Source: Alligator mississippiensis
Taxonomy: Eukaryota > Chordata > Crocodylia > Alligatoridae
NCBI RefSeq assembly: GCF_030867095.1
Contig: NC_081824.1
Location: 148,705,433-148,769,432 of the forward strand
Direction of reading: 5' to 3'
DNA: 64,000 nt
Shown: one piece after another, positions 43,484-53,829 of the stretch
How positions within the stretch are numbered: position 1 is the stretch's first letter
How the letters are laid out: each line of letters starts with the position of its first letter
Translations under genes and position numbers: made by a program
Notes under the pieces: model-generated
The model's database searches: none
The model's input: the letters and a program-made list of their open reading frames with translations, nothing else
What the model was told of the DNA's origin: nothing

Positions 43484-46400
43484 TGTTAGTCAGGCATGCC
43501 TCCTGATACACACCTACATATTGTGGAAGAAAGCTGTCTGGCTGCATGTTTAGGGTGATAACTCCTCACTCTCTCCTCTCATAGTTCCCTTACACACCAG
43601 TAGGCCACAAGACAGAATTTAGCCTTAAGTGAAGGCCAGGTTCTCTGCATCTGGCTGTTTTGTTTTTCATATTTTTTGACATTTCAGGGCATAGACATGA
43701 TGGGGTCCAGCTGGAATACAAAACCTTAGCCTTTACAGTAAGAGTGATTGTTTTCCTCTCCCTCTCTCTTGCTCCTTCTTCCATCACTAATTTTCTTAGT
43801 TCAGTCTCTTTTGGAGGGTGCGGTCTTTCCAGTCCAACTGGAGAGCAATACAGTTCTTTACTGCAATTAATCACATTTAAATAGTTTTCTGACACACAGT
43901 TTTAATACAACAATTTCTCCTGCAGTGCAAAGTTTCCCTGGGCTAGATCACAATGCTCTTTGCTAGCATTCTGTTGTGTTTTCTTAGATTTAGTTTGTCT
44001 ACACTGCTTTCCTGGCTAGAGTACCTCCAAGCATGCCATGTGCTTTAGTAACAATAACAAATGGAGGAAAACTAAGCAGCTCACAAGGTTCTTATTTTAG
44101 TTAGATTTTCTGCCCTAGAAGCCAAGAAAACATCAAGGCCTAGCACATACTTGAGAGCTGCTTTTTTTTTTTTTACTTCACTTACCAAAACAGGGAGCTG
44201 TTATATATGTTTTACTAGACAAATTTGATAAAATACCAACTTAGCTCAGGATCACATGGAAATTTAGATGCTAAGTGTGATATAACCATGAGCTCAAGCT
44301 ACCACTCAAAGGAACAGGAGAGCGATGACTGGTTTGTGTCTGAGAGAGACAAAACAGATTCAGGATATTCATTAGTACCAATCTGCCCCCATCCTTCTTT
44401 TACCTCCTCACCAAAAAAAAAAAAAAAGAAAGAAAGAAAAGAAAATAATTAACTGCTGGAAACCAAAAGAAAGCATTTTGAAATAAAAGCCAATTAAGGA
44501 CCCAAACATGGCCCCTGCAGAAATTAATGGGAGTTATCTGCTCCCCTACATCCAAAGGTAGAATTTGAGCCCCAAATTTTAGAAAATAGCTTTATGGTAA
44601 TAAGGTGAAGTGGGGAAAACACCTATGAAGTAGGCCATGGTTGGGTTCGGTCAGAGCAGCAGATACATAAGCACAGGTGAAGTATTATGCTATTTTTCTA
44701 CAAGGGTCTGAGGAAGGATGGAATTTGTTTAACCTGCACAGTTAATAATGTGCTTCTGCCATCCAAAAGCACATGTAACTTCAGGACTGAAATCTGAACA
44801 CGCAGCAAACATCTGTGTTTACTAATTTACCAGGTGGAGGAGGTTTTTTCTCTCCCTCCTGAAAATTCCCAGAGAATAAAACTGTTGGGAAACCCTCCTG
44901 AACTCCCTTGCATTCCTACAGTGTTACCCCTGGTGGGGATGTAGTTGGCTAAAATCAGATCCTCTATCCCTATGCCAATATACACACACACCTTTGTCCA
45001 AAGTCCAAACTAGCTCAGGAAAGCTTGATTAAAGACCTATTCCATCTCGCCTTCCAACCTCTCCTCCACTGGGAGGAGGGAGAGGATGGGCAACCATTCT
45101 CTTGCCCTCTCTCCAGCAAGTTTTTTCCCCCACCAACTTTTAATCTGTGGCATTTTCTTGAGTGGAGAGGCCCAGAAGTATTCCGCAGCCCTCAGCAGTC
45201 TTTACAGAGGAAGTATTCTTTCTATTCCCACTTCTTCATGATGTGGCAATGTGGGACATTAATCCACTAATCTTTAGTAAGAGCTTGCTAGTACCTAAAT
45301 CAGCCTGCTAGTAACTTCCAGACCTGCCTATCCCAAATCCTCCCACAGCAAAACTCATAATTAGTCACATTGTGTGCTGGTCTTATAATGCTTCTTCACG
45401 TAAGGCTAGCAGGTTTGTGGGGGAGAAAGGGGGGAAATTTGGTAACGGGATGTAGAATTAACCTCCAAGGCCTTGACTCAAATCTGTCATAGAGTGGTAG
45501 TGATTGGAAGATTCTGTCACATGACAAATGTCCAGTGACTATTTCTCAATGGTTTATTCACATCACAAGTTCTGATGAAGTTTTGCATTTCCACTGGGCA
45601 CCTTTGTTGGCAATCTTAGCAGATGTCAAAAACTAAATTAGCATGGAGACCAAAATACTACAGGTAGAGGCTAGAGTTGAGAGATGCCCTGATAAGGAAG
45701 CACTAGGATACTTGCTCTGTTAGTACATCTACCCTGTGAAGAAAAGAGAGAACATTAATGTCCAGGGATATCTGTGTGGCAACTTTCACAAGAATCATAT
45801 TGACTTTCAACAAACAAACAGCATAGACAATAAAATGGAATTTACTGTATTTTCAACTGAGTGTTCCGGTGTTCATACCTGTATGAAAATGTTAAGGTAT
45901 ATCCTTACATAGAAAAGAGCAGAGAAGAAAACAAGACTAATATCTTCAAGAAACTAAAAAAAAAAATTGCCAATTGAGTGTATGGATGAGAAAGTCAGAC
46001 AAGCAGTGCTAAGGATGACAACACTGTTGGCGAACCACAATATCCCAAAGCTAGAGGAATTACATTGTTCCAATGCTTCCTGACATTTTCCCAGAAAGCA
46101 AGTTCACAAATTATGTATGTCTACGTTCAAGCAAAATCTACAAGCATTGTCAAGTGTACATAGGCTACAAATGCCTAGGATAGGGCTGTGAAGATGCTGT
46201 GGATGTAGCCATTGTTATTTGCCAAAGACAGCTCCAGCAGCATTCTGGCTCCTGATCAAGATGAATTCTGTCACTGTGCGAATTTTTTGCATTAAGCAAC
46301 AGGAAGCAAATACAAGGTTTTCAGATTATGTGTCAAAATACTTCAACACTGACAAGTATTTTTAGTGCTGTACATTCCTTGAATGCAAAACTTTTTTACC

Positions 46401-46729
46401 GTGCTATCTTTTACTACACTGTATGGCTCCATTTACATTTTATTCATCTAGTTCCTTTTTACAGTCAGAAGTACAAAATTTGTGGAAAAAGAAAACATAA
46501 AAATAGGGACTGAATCCTTCAGACCTTCACTATGGAGAATAGCGCTGGTGATGTCAAATAAATTACTCACACGAGTAACAATTTGCATCATCAACTCCAA
46601 AAGTTGTGCTGTCCTCATATCTTTCTCATCCTAAATGGTTCTTCACTAGAACTTAATTTACAGGATGTCTTTACAAGGTTTGACAAGAATATTTTACCAC
46701 CAAACCAAATATCTAGTTGCCATTACCAT
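43484..46729. other. Intergenic sequence, nothing recognised
   Basis: No gene recognised. Simple tracts: T-run at 44163-44174 and an AAAG-rich run at about 44413-44445. Confidence 0.45.
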
Positions 46730-47640
46730 GGATGATTGAATAGAGAGTGCACTTATGAAATTTGCAGATGCCATCAAGCTGGGAGGGTTGCAAGCACTTT
46801 GGAGAACAGGAACAGAATTCAAAATTATCTTGATAACTGGAGAAAGTCTCCAATAAAACTCAGTATTCAGTAAAACTCAGTACGAAGTATAAACACATAG
46901 GAAGGAAAAATCAAATGCACAAATACAAAGTGGAGAATAACTGGCTAAACAGCAGTATTGCAGGAAAGGATCTGGGGATTATAGTGGACCACAAGCTGTA
47001 TATGAGTCAACAATGTAATACTGTTCCAAAAAAGACAAATGTCATTCAGAGATGTATTAACAAGAAAGTCATATATAAGACACAGGAGGTAGTTATTCTG
47101 CTCTATTTAGCCTTGATTAGACCTCAGTTGGAGTACCAAATCCAGTTTTGGGCATCACATTTTAAGAGATACATAGAAAATTGTGGCAAATCCAAAGTAG
47201 AACAACACAAATTATGAGAGATTTGGAAAATACAACCTACAAAGGAAGGATGAACGAATTAGGATTGTTTTGTCTAGAAAAGAAAGTACTGAAAGATGAC
47301 AAAACAGCTTTCTAATGCATGAAAGGTTGTTCTAAAGAAGACAGTGATCAATTATTTTCCATGACCACTGAGGGTAGGCCAAGAAGCAATTGACTTAATT
47401 TACAGTAAGGGTGATTTAGGTTGGATATTTGGAATTTTTTTTAAATTTTAAGAATAATTAAACTATGAGTCATACTACATAGGGCAGTTGTAAAATCCCT
47501 GTTATTGAAGGATCTTAAGAACAAACGTGTATCAAGTACAGTTGAAGTATAATTGATCCAGGCTCAGTAAAATGGGATTATCTAAATGACTTCTTGAGGT
47601 CCATGCCTGCTCTAGATATCTATGATTTCTGTGAATCCTA
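46730..47640 (+). mobile_element. CR1 LINE copy E, degenerate 3' part
   Basis: Plus-strand old CR1. KFADAIKLGG (motif C with the second Asp changed to Ala) is readable at about 46758, and AGKDLGIIVDHKLYMSQQC, LIRPQLEYQIQFWASHFKR in a 100-codon frame at 46915-47217. It then continues in broken frames to a CR1-like 3' end with gacttcttgaggtccatgcc and a tatctatgatttctgtgaat tail at about 47636. Confidence 0.85.
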
Positions 47641-48002
47641 TCTTCTTATCACCTCCATCCAACTTTTTATTTGTATCAGCACAGTGCATTAGTTGTGTGT
47701 TTCTTAATTTTTTCATTTCATGGATACTTCATGAATTTGTACTTAAGAGCAATCACTTTCCCCTGCCCACAGAAATAAAAATCATTTGCTTTAAGGCAAG
47801 AGGGGAGCTCTCTATGCATCTGGACTTGCTGGTTATCTCAATGGGCATTTTATATTACTTAGGATTTTTTATTTGCCATAGGTGAAATTCAGCCCTATGC
47901 AGAGGACTCATTTGAGACCTTATTATTCATTGAAATCCTTACTCACCAAAGTTCATCTCGGTCTCTAACTTGAGCAGCTAAAAGTGAGGAGAGAATCCTG
48001 TA

Positions 48003-48151
48003 CACTGGGCGCGTCTACACGCAAGCATTTACAGCACAGTAACCAAAATTACTGTGCAGTATGGGCACACATCTACACATGCATGATGGTACTGCACAAT
48101 AAATATGGCAATTTATGCCAATTTGAGCATAAATTTGATACCTGTATCATG
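48003..48151. mobile_element. Inverted-repeat element, left half (interrupted by 48157-51828)
   Basis: Starts with gggcgcgtctacac (48007-48020), followed by ttacagcacagtaac-type sequence. Its matching right end, gtgtagacacaccc, is at 52081-52094, so the two halves form one older element split by the later insertion. Non-coding. Confidence 0.65.
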
Positions 48152-48387
48152 CAGGTGTAACCTGGGTGGTACGTGGAAGATAGCCCCTCTCCAAATGAAG
48201 GGATTCAGCAGGTGCATGTACACTTTGGGGAGTGTGGCTGCCTAGCTGCAGGCCAGCTCACCTCCTTTACCTACAGAGATGTTCAGACACCAAGGACACC
48301 CAGTGATATTTAACTATTTACAAATTTAATGATATAGCATTATATAAAACTTGCAACCATGAACTTACATACCTACATACTATATAG

Positions 48388-49086
48388 GTGTCCCAGGGCA
48401 CTACCACGGGGGGGCTAGAGACCCCTCCCTCAAGGGAGCCCAGGATGAGAGTTACACAGATCAAAGAAAAGGATTACAAAGGGAATCACTTACCGTATAC
48501 AGGAAAGCAGATGCCGAGGGAACAAAAGATGGAGCCCGCGCGGTTCACGAGCCATGTGGTTCACGAACATCTGGGACCGTCGGGTGACATCAGAGACAAT
48601 CACCCACCGGCGAGGATAAAAGAGGCCGACAAAGGTGAAGAGGGGAGAGCGGGGAAGACGGCGGAGGCTCTCCACGCTGGCAGCAAACAGCGCCGGTGGA
48701 AAGATGGACCCCAGAAGTGGAGAGTAGTGGCGGAGGCTGCAGAGACTCTCCAGGACAGCAGTGAGTCACCCCGGCTCATAGATATTAAGCGGAGAGCAGC
48801 GGCAGAGGCTGCTGAGGCTCTCCAAGCCAGCTGCAGACAGTGTCGGGTAGGGAGCAGACGCTCAGATCAGAGAGCAGCAATAGAATTCAGCAATTGCAGA
48901 AGCTCTCTGCGCTGGCAACAAGTGGTGCCTGGACAAAGAAGCAAGGTATGTTCAGGGCCAGGCACCCTGGGTGGTGGAAGAAGAACCCCACACCGGGAAC
49001 AATCCATGTGGGCCCCCGGGGAACAGCATCATCAAAGATGGATTCACGATGGACCCAGGAATGACAGAGATTTCACACTCCCGTAG
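48388..49086 (+). other. 232-codon open frame with periodic repeats, antisense to the LTR element
   Basis: The frame shows a repeated motif near residues 90-145: TAEALHAGSKQRRW, VAEAAETLQDSSESPR, AAAEAAEALQASCRQCR. The nucleotide basis is four imperfect units of roughly 75 bp between about 48660 and 48935. I recognise no protein. It lies antisense to the inferred LTR orientation and has only a weak counterpart at 52.7-53.1 kb. Probably a by-product of the repeats; reported because it is the longest unexplained frame outside CR1 and the CpG island. Confidence 0.3.
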
Positions 49087-49593
49087 GTCACAGGTACCAG
49101 ACTATAGAGATAGTCTGACCCAGGGAAGGTCAGAAGATAGATCCAAGGAGGGTTAAAGCGGAACAGCTTCGAGGGGATGCCATCGGATCATGACTCCAAG
49201 GCAGAAAAAGGGAGATGATGGCATACTCTCCCTCTGTCCTCGTCTTCTTTCCTGTCCGCCTTCTTGTCCTTGTGTTCTAGATCCCTTTTGTTTTGGTTGT
49301 AGTTCATATTAACATACTTGTATTCATTGCCTTTTTGTCGTGGTCCAGCCTTTTTGGTTTTCTTTTCCTTTGATTCCCTTTTGTGTCTCTGTAGAAAGGA
49401 TCACCTCGAAGAGGAGCTGAACTGTGTCACATCGTTAGAGTAACCCCAAGGCTCTATAAATCAGTAGGCCCATGGTTCATCACTGAAACAAACATGAGAA
49501 AGAATCCTGAGGATAACATCAAGATCAAGAGTCATATTTACTGAAGATATGGCAGTCTGCCGGAGGTTGGTGTAAAGAAGGGGGGTAGGGTAG

Positions 49594-49824
49594 GTGGAAC
49601 CCCATGGACATCTGTCAGGAACAGCGACCGATTCTGAGGGACCAACAAAGGAGGAAACCCCCACTGAAGATACAATCAAAGTCATGGCAGGGGAGTTTAG
49701 GGGCCTTCTCAGGGGTGATCGAAGTTACTTCCAGGGATCACACGAGTCCCCTTGGCGCCCACCACCAGGCGCTCATGCTAGGGTGGCCCGAGAACAGGTG
49801 TTCAAAGCCTGGTGGGCACAATAG
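49594..49824 (+). other. Open frame aligned without gaps to 53467-53697
   Basis: GTG-initiated 76-codon frame ending TAG at 49822-49824. Its counterpart in the second LTR-type copy keeps the frame over the full length. It contains AGEFRGLLRGDR. Lies antisense to the inferred LTR orientation. Function unknown. Confidence 0.3.
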
Positions 49825-50469
49825 GTTTACACAATCGATAGCTCTTATTAGCCCCTTGACTCAGGCACAGGCCTAGTCCTCTGTGGCCTTCCAATTAGTT
49901 TGCAGCCTCTGCCTCCCTCGACAGGCCCCCTCCAGGTAGCAAGCAAAGGAGCACTTAATGATAAAACACAGGTTAATCAAGAAAACAATGACAAGAATAT
50001 CTGGCAATAACTGGACAATAATTGTACATACACAATCAGGTTACATCAACTGAGTCCTTATATATACAGATAACCCATACAATGAGTTCAAATATAAAAC
50101 AGCTTATAATCCTCTCCTGATAAAATAATGACTCAGGGTTTACAACAAGAATCCCAATGGAATAAAGAAACATACCACAACAATGGCACAGCAGCTGTGC
50201 CCAATGGAGAAATAACACCTGGGGAAGGATCCCATTAACTAACAGAACATTATTACCCTTTCCTAAGTTACTCATCTAGGAGAGGCCCATGACCAGGAAC
50301 CTATGTTTAACAAACAGGGGCCCTAGATTTCTCTCTGTGTCCCAGGGCAAATCATCCCCTCCCATCAGGGGCTCCTCCTCCCCTTTGGGAATCCCCTTCC
50401 TGGGTGACTCACTACTCCCACAGCTTTTGGAGAGTTAGCCTCATCTGCAATGGTGGGCTGGGTGGGGCA

Positions 50470-50790
50470 TCTTCCATTGCTGGGGTGGTCAACCTGTGCC
50501 GCTCGCTGCAGAAAGGCCCAAGCCGCCTCATGCAGCCACCCAGCCTGTCAGCCCATTCTCAGCCCCGTGCACTGCACTGTGCACCTGTCTCGTGCAGGGA
50601 TGGGGGCTGGCCCTGCCTCATGCAGCCACCCCAGTCCCAGCTGCTCTCCACCAGCCCTGTACACTGTGCTATGTATTGGAGGGGCTGGGCTCCTGTCTCA
50701 CACAGGGTTGGGGACCTGCACTGCCCTGTGCAGCTGCAGTGGTCCCTTCAGTTCTCCACCAGCCCTGTGCACCACTCTGTATGGGCCAAC
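50470..50790. repeat. GC-rich block with three tandem-like units
   Basis: Modules ctccaccagccctgt and catgcagccaccc recur at roughly 95-110-bp intervals. The left edge, ggggtggtcaacctgtgcc, resembles the hAT-type end at 3766. Probably a separate transposon inside the LTR element; its right end is not identifiable. Confidence 0.45.
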
Positions 50791-51120
50791 TACCCACCTT
50801 CTCTTTTGCCACGCCTTGTTGTTAATTGATTATTAGATGTAATTAAGCGGGAGGCTGCCCATTTCCTGCCCCAATGCCCGGGGGCGCTATCTGCAGCTTT
50901 GTTCCTCCCCTACATTGCAGCCCAAGCCTCGCAGATGGTATTTGTAAATTCCTCTTTATGTTGGGGTCTAGGCCACTGTGGGCCTACCCCTTTTCTCTCT
51001 AGCTAGGCCTATCAGTCAAAAAAACCCCAACCCACTAATCAGGGTTTGACTCCCAGGCTTTAACTCTCAAAAAACAAACAAACAGAAACCCCCCCCTCAC
51101 TTGGGCTCCTGCCCCTTTGT

Positions 51121-51284
51121 GGCGCTGGGGTTTACTCACCCCTGAATATTGTACCCTCTCTGGCGCTGGGGTCTGTGCGCCCCAAAATGCTGCGCCCTCT
51201 CTGGTGCCAGGGTCCATGTGCCCCAAAATGCTGTGCCCTCTCTGGCGCTGGGGTCCTCACGCTGCCGTGGGTCCCCTATGAGGC
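51121..51284 (-). repeat. 41-bp minisatellite in LTR-type element
   Basis: Units starting with ggcgctgggg or ggtgccaggg recur at 51121, 51162, 51203 and 51244, a period of exactly 41 bp, sharing gccccaaaatgctg and ccctctct. Related in theme to the minisatellite in the solo LTR at 61394. Confidence 0.85.
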
Positions 51285-51833
51285 CTCCTCCATCCCCTAA
51301 TAGCCTCACCCAAACCTCCAGTTAACATTAAGCAAGGGAGGCAACATGCCCGCTTACTTTAGATGATTGTGAGAATGGCTCCGGGCATGGTGTATTCTTC
51401 CAACCGAGACTGCAGGCACAGCACTGTAATCTTTGGGAGTCTGCCTTTTTGCTGCCCCTCTGTCCTTCTCTACTCACCATTTGTAAGATCCTGGCCTTCC
51501 TCTTCCTGTCACCTGACCGGCTGGCAGGGCTTGAGCCTTAACCCCTACTTGACCGGCCGGCTGTGATTGGAAGGTTCTGGACTTAAAGGGGCCACCCCGT
51601 CTCTTAGTAACAGGGTTAGGGTTCCCTGTTGCATGGACCAATAGGAAAGCCTGAGGGGTTAGTTCTCCCTCAGGTCCTCTTCTTCACCCTGCCCCTGGGT
51701 CATGGCAGGGCGACCTTGCCTCCTGCCTCCTCCTGATTGGTGGAAGTGTTCCACCAATTGTCCTGAGCCATTTGGGGCTCAAGTTAACAATACGGGCTGC
51801 CGGTGACCCCACCGGCCAGCCTGCCACGCAGGT

Positions 51834-51899
51834 ATCACATTTACTCCCAATTAGTTACTACACAGTAACACACATGTAGACGCCTTACTGCACAGTAAC

Positions 51900-51939
<40 letters not shown>

Positions 51940-52098
51940 GACTTAGGACTCCCTTTAGTCCCAAGTCAGTCTGCACACAACATTAATAGACTTTAACACC
52001 TGCATGTGTAGACACCGGCCTCTTCCCACTTACTGCACTGTAACTTACTGCGCGGTAAATTTAACCAAGCATAAATGCAGGTGTAGACACACCCACTG
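51834..52098. mobile_element. Inverted-repeat element, right half, with (TG)n
   Basis: Right half of the element begun at 48003. Ends with tgcaggtgtagacacaccc (to 52094), the inverted repeat of the left end. Repeats of actgcacagtaac occur inside. A (TG)17-18 microsatellite lies at 51902-51936. Confidence 0.65.
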
Positions 52099-52579
52099 AG
52101 ACAGAGGGAAACGATGCTGGTGGTACTACAGTCAGAGTGATGATGGATTTCCTATATGTCCCCAACAAATGGATGGTGGTGGATCCTCTGGTGTCACTCC
52201 TCCTTGAACTGTGTATGCTGTTTTGTAGTGCGTTCTTATGGAATAGGGTTTTATTTCATGGAGGGGGTGCATACCTTTTATGCGTCTCTGAATCATGCCT
52301 CACCCATTGCAACAGTATCATTAGTCATGGCTGTAGAGTTGGAGGCAGGATTTTTCTCTCAGTGCAGGGTTCAAATTGTGCACAGAACGTTGTAAATACA
52401 CTTGCCTTTGGAGTAAATTTCACCCTATCATTGAAATCAGTGTAAAAGAAAGTAAAAATGCTGCCATCATCTAGTTCCCCTTCAAATGAGGAGTGATACT
52501 GGTGATTGATGCCAGGATATGACTATTCAGAAGGGGCAGTATGATGGAGATACTAGAATTAGCTTAAACAAACTAGCTC

Positions 52580-53700
52580 AGGTACCAGAATTGGTCTAGT
52601 TGGATCAGAGTGGAGCTCCACACAGGCTCATTTATTCTTCTTCTTGGAATGTGTGCGCACATCACAAAATACAGCATCACAAGTTGCACTTACATATTGT
52701 CCCAGGAGCACAACCAGAGGGGAGCTAAAAACTCTCCCCACAGGGGATCCCAGGACAAGGGCTGCACACTCCTGGGGAAAAAACCCCTGAAATCAGAGAA
52801 AAGGTGGATCCCACTTGGGGAGAGACATCCAAGTGGCAGCAGTTAAAGTACAACCCCACGCAGGTCACAGGCAGCACTGGCATTCAGGGGAAGACCTCAC
52901 TCCTGAAGAAGCAATAGGAGCCCCGGAGATGGTGGAGGCTGTCTACTCTGTGTTCCCACAGATCCAGAGCAGAGGAGAGAGGCTAACCCGGGGAGGAACG
53001 GAAGACACTCTCGATGAAGGCAGAGACCAGAGCAGCACCGGGGGATGCCTTCTAGCTCAGGCTCTAGGGCAGACAGAGAACAGGAGCAGATTAGCCTGAT
53101 CTCTCCTTTCCTATCCACCCTCTTTTTTTTCTTTAAGTCCTTTTTTCTGTTTAGTTGCCTCTTGCTTGTGTATAGTTCTTTTTGTTGCTTTTTATGTTTT
53201 GTCTTTTTCTGTTATTCAGTGGTTAAATCCACCTTGAGGGGATCTGACTGACCCTAACACAAGGGGTGCTCATGAGACTCGGCAAGAAGCTAGTGACAAC
53301 GGGGGAGATAACCGAGGGAGGTGAACCCAGCAGACCCATAGCCTGCTAAGGAAACGAGAACAATAACGAGTCCCGGAGAGGGCGTGAAGAGCAAAGACTG
53401 GAAGGACAGCCGTATTAAGATTAGGTGGCCTGCTGGAGGTTGGCATAAGGAAGGGGTGTAGGGGAGGTGGAGCCCCACGAATATTCGTCGGGAGGAATGA
53501 CTGACCCCAAGGGACCTTCAACAGGAGACCTCTCCACTGAAAATACACTCAAAGTCGTGGCAGGAGAGTTCTGGGGTCTTCTCCGGGGTGATCGAGGTCC
53601 CTGTCAGTGGTCACACGAAGCTTCACCATGCCCATCACCAGACCCCTGCACTAAGGCAGTACGTGAGCGGGTATTTGAAGCAAGGCGGTCACACATATCA
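52580..53700 (-). mobile_element. LTR-type element fragment related to 48385-49830
   Basis: Shares with 48385-49830, in the same order: tgtcccagg start, purine-rich body, a T/C-rich stretch, and a closing segment with ggaggttgg, ggggtgatcgagg and tcacacgaa-type sequence. The two are clearly diverged copies. On the minus strand an aataaatg signal lies near 52637, matching the A/T-rich ends of the other LTR copies. No protein recognised. Edges are approximate. Confidence 0.5.
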
Positions 53701-53814
53701 ATCCAGTTGACAGTTTCAGCAGACAGGCCCACCAATGACTGGGCAGGAAAGTGTTGTCCCATTACTCCAGCTGTGGCCATTCCAGACGGGGTGCCAATAC
53801 ATTACGTCCTATAG
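53467..53814 (+). other. Open frame aligned without gaps to 49594-49824
   Basis: GTG-initiated frame; its first 76 codons align without any insertion or deletion to the frame at 49594-49821. Shared residues include TIKV-like (T-[IL]-K-V), AGEF, GLLRGDR and SHE. About a dozen codon differences are synonymous. No known protein. May be coding in an ancestral element, or simply a conserved non-coding block of the LTR. Confidence 0.3.
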
Positions 53815-53829
53815 ACAGCAAAACAACTG

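Larger units (their letters stand above)
48157..51828 (-). mobile_element. Large LTR-type element, minus strand, inserted in older element
   Basis: Flanked by the 5-bp repeat caggt (48152-48156 and 51829-51833). On the minus strand it begins cgtggcaggct, like tgtggcaggct at 63527, and ends cccaggttac; the + left edge reads tgtaacc, fitting TG...CA-type ends with one mutated base. Internal landmarks: ATTGG boxes in the first 200 bp, a 41-bp minisatellite (51121-51284), a segment shared with the solo LTR at 60939-62119 (gaggcctcataggggac-type, cagcctcccgct-type), and an A/T-rich attaaa region near its 3' end. About 50.47-50.79 kb looks like a foreign GC-rich insertion. No gag, pol or env protein is recognisable. 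Non-autonomous LTR retroelement is my best reading. Confidence 0.65.
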
